Origin: Bacteroidales bacterium
GTDB lineage: Bacteria; Bacteroidota; Bacteroidia; Bacteroidales; UBA12077
Direction: 5' to 3'
DNA: 64,000 nt
Assembly (NCBI GenBank): GCA_016342685.1
Contig: JAEINU010000002.1
Coordinates: 701,085-765,084, forward strand
Part shown: one piece after another, positions 61,261 through 64,000 of the stretch
How positions within the stretch are numbered: position 1 is the stretch's first letter
Layout of the letters: every line of letters begins with the position of its first letter
Notes under the pieces: generated by a model
The model's input: the letters and a program-made list of their open reading frames with translations, nothing else
Told to the model about the DNA's origin: nothing
Database searches by the model: none
Translations under genes and position numbers: made by a program

Positions 61261-63480
61261 TTAAAAAAGAATAATTAAGCCCTTAGTTCTAATTAAATTT
61301 ATTGGCTTTGAATACCAAAACAGTTCAAAATTGGGAAAATAATTTTCGTAGTCTGCTTTTAATTGTTCAAATGTGACGAATTCATTTTGATCTAAAGTTA
61401 ATGTCTTTAAAATATTTACAAGCCATTCTCCTTTGTCCTCATCGAGGGTAATCTCAACTTGCTCGTCCTTTTTATGAAAGACTATTCTGAGTTTTTGCCA
61501 GGTATTACCTTTTTTAGATTTCGAAAAAGATGTAAAATCAGGTTCAGCTCCAACATATACTATTTTGGATAAAGGTTTTGTAGAAAAAGCATCAACCATC
61601 TCTATCGATCGTGATATAAAATCTTTTTGAATGCTTGTTTTAGGAATCTTAAATCCTGCATTTTTTGTGTCGAACCAATCTTGAACAGGATATTCAAAAC
61701 CTAAACCGTGCATATAATTGTAGATTGATTTTTTTAAGCCAAAACTAAACATCGAGTGATCGATACCTGTTTTGTCTTTGAACTGAATATCGTTATTTGC
61801 AAAGGAAATCTCTTTAAATACAGGAACAATACCATATTTTTCTGGGTTTAATCCTACACCACTATGTGCTGTTAATGCAAATTGATGCCAAAAACCCGAT
61901 TGTATAATTCCTAGTTCGAACATTTGGCGAACCATTTCTAAACTATCGATTGTTTCCTGAAGCGTTTGACTTGGGAAGCCATACATTAAATAAGCATGAA
62001 CCATTATTCCTGAATCGGTAAAATTGCTTGTAACCTTCGCTACTTGTTCAACGGTAACCCCTTTATTAATCAATTTTAACAATCGATCGGATGCAACCTC
62101 CAAACCTCCAGAAACAGCAATACACCCAGAAGCTTTTAGGAGTTGACAAAAATCACGCGTGAAACTTTTTTCAAAACGCACATTTGTCCACCAACTTACA
62201 TTCAATCCTCTTTTAATGATTTCCAGTGCCAAAGCTTTCATTAGATTTGGGGGTGCTGCTTCATCAACAAAATGAAATCCAGTTTCGCCTGTTTGAGAAA
62301 CAATCCGCTCCATTCTATCTACTAAGTGCTTTGCTGCAATTGGCTCATACGACTTAATATAATCTAAAGAAATATCACAAAATGTACATTTACCCCAATA
62401 GCATCCGTGAGCCATTGTGAGTTTATTCCAACGCCCATCACTCCATAAGCTATGCATTGGATTGGCAATTTCAATTACCGAAATATAATGATCGAGCAAA
62501 AGATCTGAATAATCTGGGCAAACCAAATCGGACTGTTTATAATCTTCTTTTTCAGATAAATCATTATACGTAACAATTCCTTTTTCTCGTAAAAAAGTTC
62601 TTTTAAACTTCTCGAAATTTGAATTATTTGAGTTTGGATTTAAAATATTTGAAAACAACAATTCAATGGGTAGTTCACCATCATCCAATGTAATGAAATC
62701 GAAATAATCGAAAACACGAGGATCGGAAAGTGATCTTAATTCGGTGGTTGGAAAACCACCTCCCATCGAAACCTTAATTTCTGGATAGTTCTTCTTAATA
62801 TGCTCAGCACTGCGAAATGCACTGTATAAATTCCCTGGAAAAGGAACTGAAATACATACTAATTTGGGCTGATTTATTTTAAGATACTTATCGAATATTG
62901 ACAAGGTAATATTATCGATGTAAGTTAGCTTGTTTTGCAAATGCCCATATAATTCTTCAAAGGAATTTGCACTCCGTCCTAATCTCTCGGCATATCTGCT
63001 AAATCCAAAATTTAGGTCGATACATTCTATTATAAAATCGGATAAATCTTCGAGAAATAAAGTTGCTAAATGTTTGGCCTTATCTTGAATACCCATAACT
63101 CCAAAAGCCCAATCCAAATCTTCAGTTTGATTAAATCGAGATGCTTGTGGTAGATAATTATCAGAACATATTTGTCTTGCTATTGTTTGATTCTTTCCCT
63201 GTAGAAAAGAAATCACACCATCAATAGTTTTTATATAATCGTTCCTTAAAGCATAAATTCTTTGTGAATTTTCAGATATTACTTTCTTATTTTTACCAGC
63301 AAACAAGAATAGCTCTTGTAAGCCTTTCTTCGAAAAAATCTCAAGAATAACCTCTATACCCAGATCAATCTGAAGAGAATTTATATTTTTTGTGTTCAAA
63401 AAACCCTTTAAATATGCAGTTGCTGGATAAGGTGTATTTAACTGTGTAAATGGAGGTGTTATAAGTAATATATCTTTCAA
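61261..63480 (-). CDS. B12-binding-domain radical SAM protein
   Basis: 739 residues. The N-terminal about 290 residues contain a cobalamin-binding-like Rossmann region ('LVCISVPFPGNLYSAFRSAE', 'KVSMGGGFPTTEL', 'FDFITLDDGELPIELLF'). The radical SAM core follows with the Fe-S cluster motif 'HGCYWGKCTFCDIS', spaced C-x4-C-x2-C, and 'HFVDEAAPP', 'SGGLEVASDRLL' and 'AYLMYGFPSQTLQETIDSLE'. The C-terminal about 170 residues are a separate domain. Such enzymes carry out methylations or rearrangements on unreactive carbons; the substrate is unknown. Its start is 10 bases from the stop of the small gene upstream, so the two form an operon. Confidence 0.88.
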   Translation of the reverse strand: MKDILLITPPFTQLNTPYPATAYLKGFLNTKNINSLQIDLGIEVILEIFSKKGLQELFLFAGKNKKVISENSQRIYALRNDYIKTIDGVISFLQGKNQTIARQICSDNYLPQASRFNQTEDLDWAFGVMGIQDKAKHLATLFLEDLSDFIIECIDLNFGFSRYAERLGRSANSFEELYGHLQNKLTYIDNITLSIFDKYLKINQPKLVCISVPFPGNLYSAFRSAEHIKKNYPEIKVSMGGGFPTTELRSLSDPRVFDYFDFITLDDGELPIELLFSNILNPNSNNSNFEKFKRTFLREKGIVTYNDLSEKEDYKQSDLVCPDYSDLLLDHYISVIEIANPMHSLWSDGRWNKLTMAHGCYWGKCTFCDISLDYIKSYEPIAAKHLVDRMERIVSQTGETGFHFVDEAAPPNLMKALALEIIKRGLNVSWWTNVRFEKSFTRDFCQLLKASGCIAVSGGLEVASDRLLKLINKGVTVEQVAKVTSNFTDSGIMVHAYLMYGFPSQTLQETIDSLEMVRQMFELGIIQSGFWHQFALTAHSGVGLNPEKYGIVPVFKEISFANNDIQFKDKTGIDHSMFSFGLKKSIYNYMHGLGFEYPVQDWFDTKNAGFKIPKTSIQKDFISRSIEMVDAFSTKPLSKIVYVGAEPDFTSFSKSKKGNTWQKLRIVFHKKDEQVEITLDEDKGEWLVNILKTLTLDQNEFVTFEQLKADYENYFPNFELFWYSKPINLIRTKGLIILF

Positions 63481-63490
63481 AACAATAATT

Positions 63491-63967
63491 TTAATTACTC
63501 AATGCTCTCAACTCTTCTCCAAAGTCAAATTGCAAATCTTCATGTAAAGCTTCTATTTTTTTACTTATCATTTCAATCTGCTTTATATACATATTTTGGA
63601 GTCTCACATTTCTGTGCATCGATGGTTTAAAATTCTTCAATTTAGTGCAAAAATAGATTAGTAACTCCACTTCTGTTTCTTTCTTAAGCGAATATCTAAT
63701 GTACTTTTTTGTATTTTGAAGTATTTTACGAATACTCTTCTTAATTAAATAAGGTGTTTTCTTATTTACTAAATCAAACTGTTGATCGATCTCTGTTTTT
63801 ACATTTTCGACATACGAAAATTCATCGGATGATTCAAATAAGAGATATGTAAGCAGTTCCTTGTTTTCCTTTTTAAATCGCGCTAAACGCAAACATAAAT
63901 CAAGTAGCTCGTTTGGAGTACGTCGACCCAATTCTTGTTTTAGTTCTTTAGCAGTAACAGCTTTCAT
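63491..63967 (-). CDS. Helical protein of unknown function, upstream of radical SAM gene
   Basis: 158 residues, rich in Lys and Glu, almost entirely helical, without signal peptide or membrane segment. It starts 'MKAVTAKELKQELGRRTPNE' and includes 'RLARFKKENKELLTYLLFES'. I do not recognise a named family. It precedes the radical SAM gene by 10 bases and so is probably co-transcribed with it; a partner or accessory role is possible but unproven. The start at 63967 is the first ATG and lies 33 bases from the window end, so the promoter is outside or just at the edge. Confidence 0.7.
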   Translation of the reverse strand: MKAVTAKELKQELGRRTPNELLDLCLRLARFKKENKELLTYLLFESSDEFSYVENVKTEIDQQFDLVNKKTPYLIKKSIRKILQNTKKYIRYSLKKETEVELLIYFCTKLKNFKPSMHRNVRLQNMYIKQIEMISKKIEALHEDLQFDFGEELRALSN

Positions 63968-64000
63968 ATTGATATTATAGATTCTTTAAATCTACTATGA

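Overview
The window reads as one contiguous piece of a low-GC chromosome from a member of the Bacteroidota. Supporting signs are promoter -7 boxes of the TAnnTTTG type, genes that mostly lack Shine-Dalgarno sequences, a GWxTD lipoprotein, a DUF4492-cydAB cluster, a Bacteroides-type GH109 enzyme, and many lipoproteins and hybrid histidine kinases. The mix of cytochrome bd oxidase, superoxide reductase, flavodiiron protein and NrfHA nitrite ammonification suggests an anaerobe or microaerophile, possibly a marine Marinilabiliales-type organism. That placement is inference. I saw no rRNA or tRNA genes, CRISPR array, transposase or integrase.

Layout. 0-8 kb: the end of an FtsX-type permease, RlmB, a GWxTD lipoprotein, an ABC-F ATPase, RlmD and a membrane PP2C phosphatase. 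8-16.9 kb: an alanine:cation symporter, a MacAB-like efflux operon (ATPase, two permeases, adaptor), a class IV aminotransferase, and a short operon of TPR protein, membrane protein and uracil-DNA glycosylase. 16.9-37.7 kb: a large signalling and export locus. An inferred eight-gene minus-strand operon runs from 35.36 kb to 19.70 kb and encodes two large hybrid kinases, a large PAS kinase, a pseudokinase overlapping an ABCG-like transporter gene, a lipoprotein and two small secreted proteins. Next to it lies a membrane-anchored receiver/LuxR-type regulator. Divergently on the plus strand are three secreted proteins that are paralogues of the operon's own lipoprotein and small secreted protein. 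This is the best candidate for an undescribed system.

37.7-46.9 kb: GH109 alpha-N-acetylgalactosaminidase with a NahK-like sugar kinase, then an oxygen-defence block (peroxiredoxin, superoxide reductase, DUF4492-CydAB plus a 36-residue membrane peptide, a Fur/PerR regulator, a flavodiiron protein). A four-helix-bundle gene flanked by low-complexity repeats lies between the last two. 46.9-52.3 kb: a 2-oxoacid (probably pyruvate) dehydrogenase operon E1alpha-E1beta-E2-E3 plus a lipoate ligase homologue. 52.6-54.8 kb: nrfHA. 55.1-57.9 kb: three glycosyltransferases, probably for LPS core or surface glycan. 58.1-64 kb: a frameshifted GNAT gene, a secreted DUF302-like protein, a DEAD-box helicase, a B12-binding radical SAM protein and a small hypothetical protein.

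Functional picture: housekeeping RNA modification, respiration under low oxygen with protection against O2, H2O2, superoxide and NO, nitrite ammonification, amino-sugar salvage from glycans, and an elaborate multi-kinase envelope signalling locus whose output appears to be an ABC exporter and small cysteine-rich secreted proteins.
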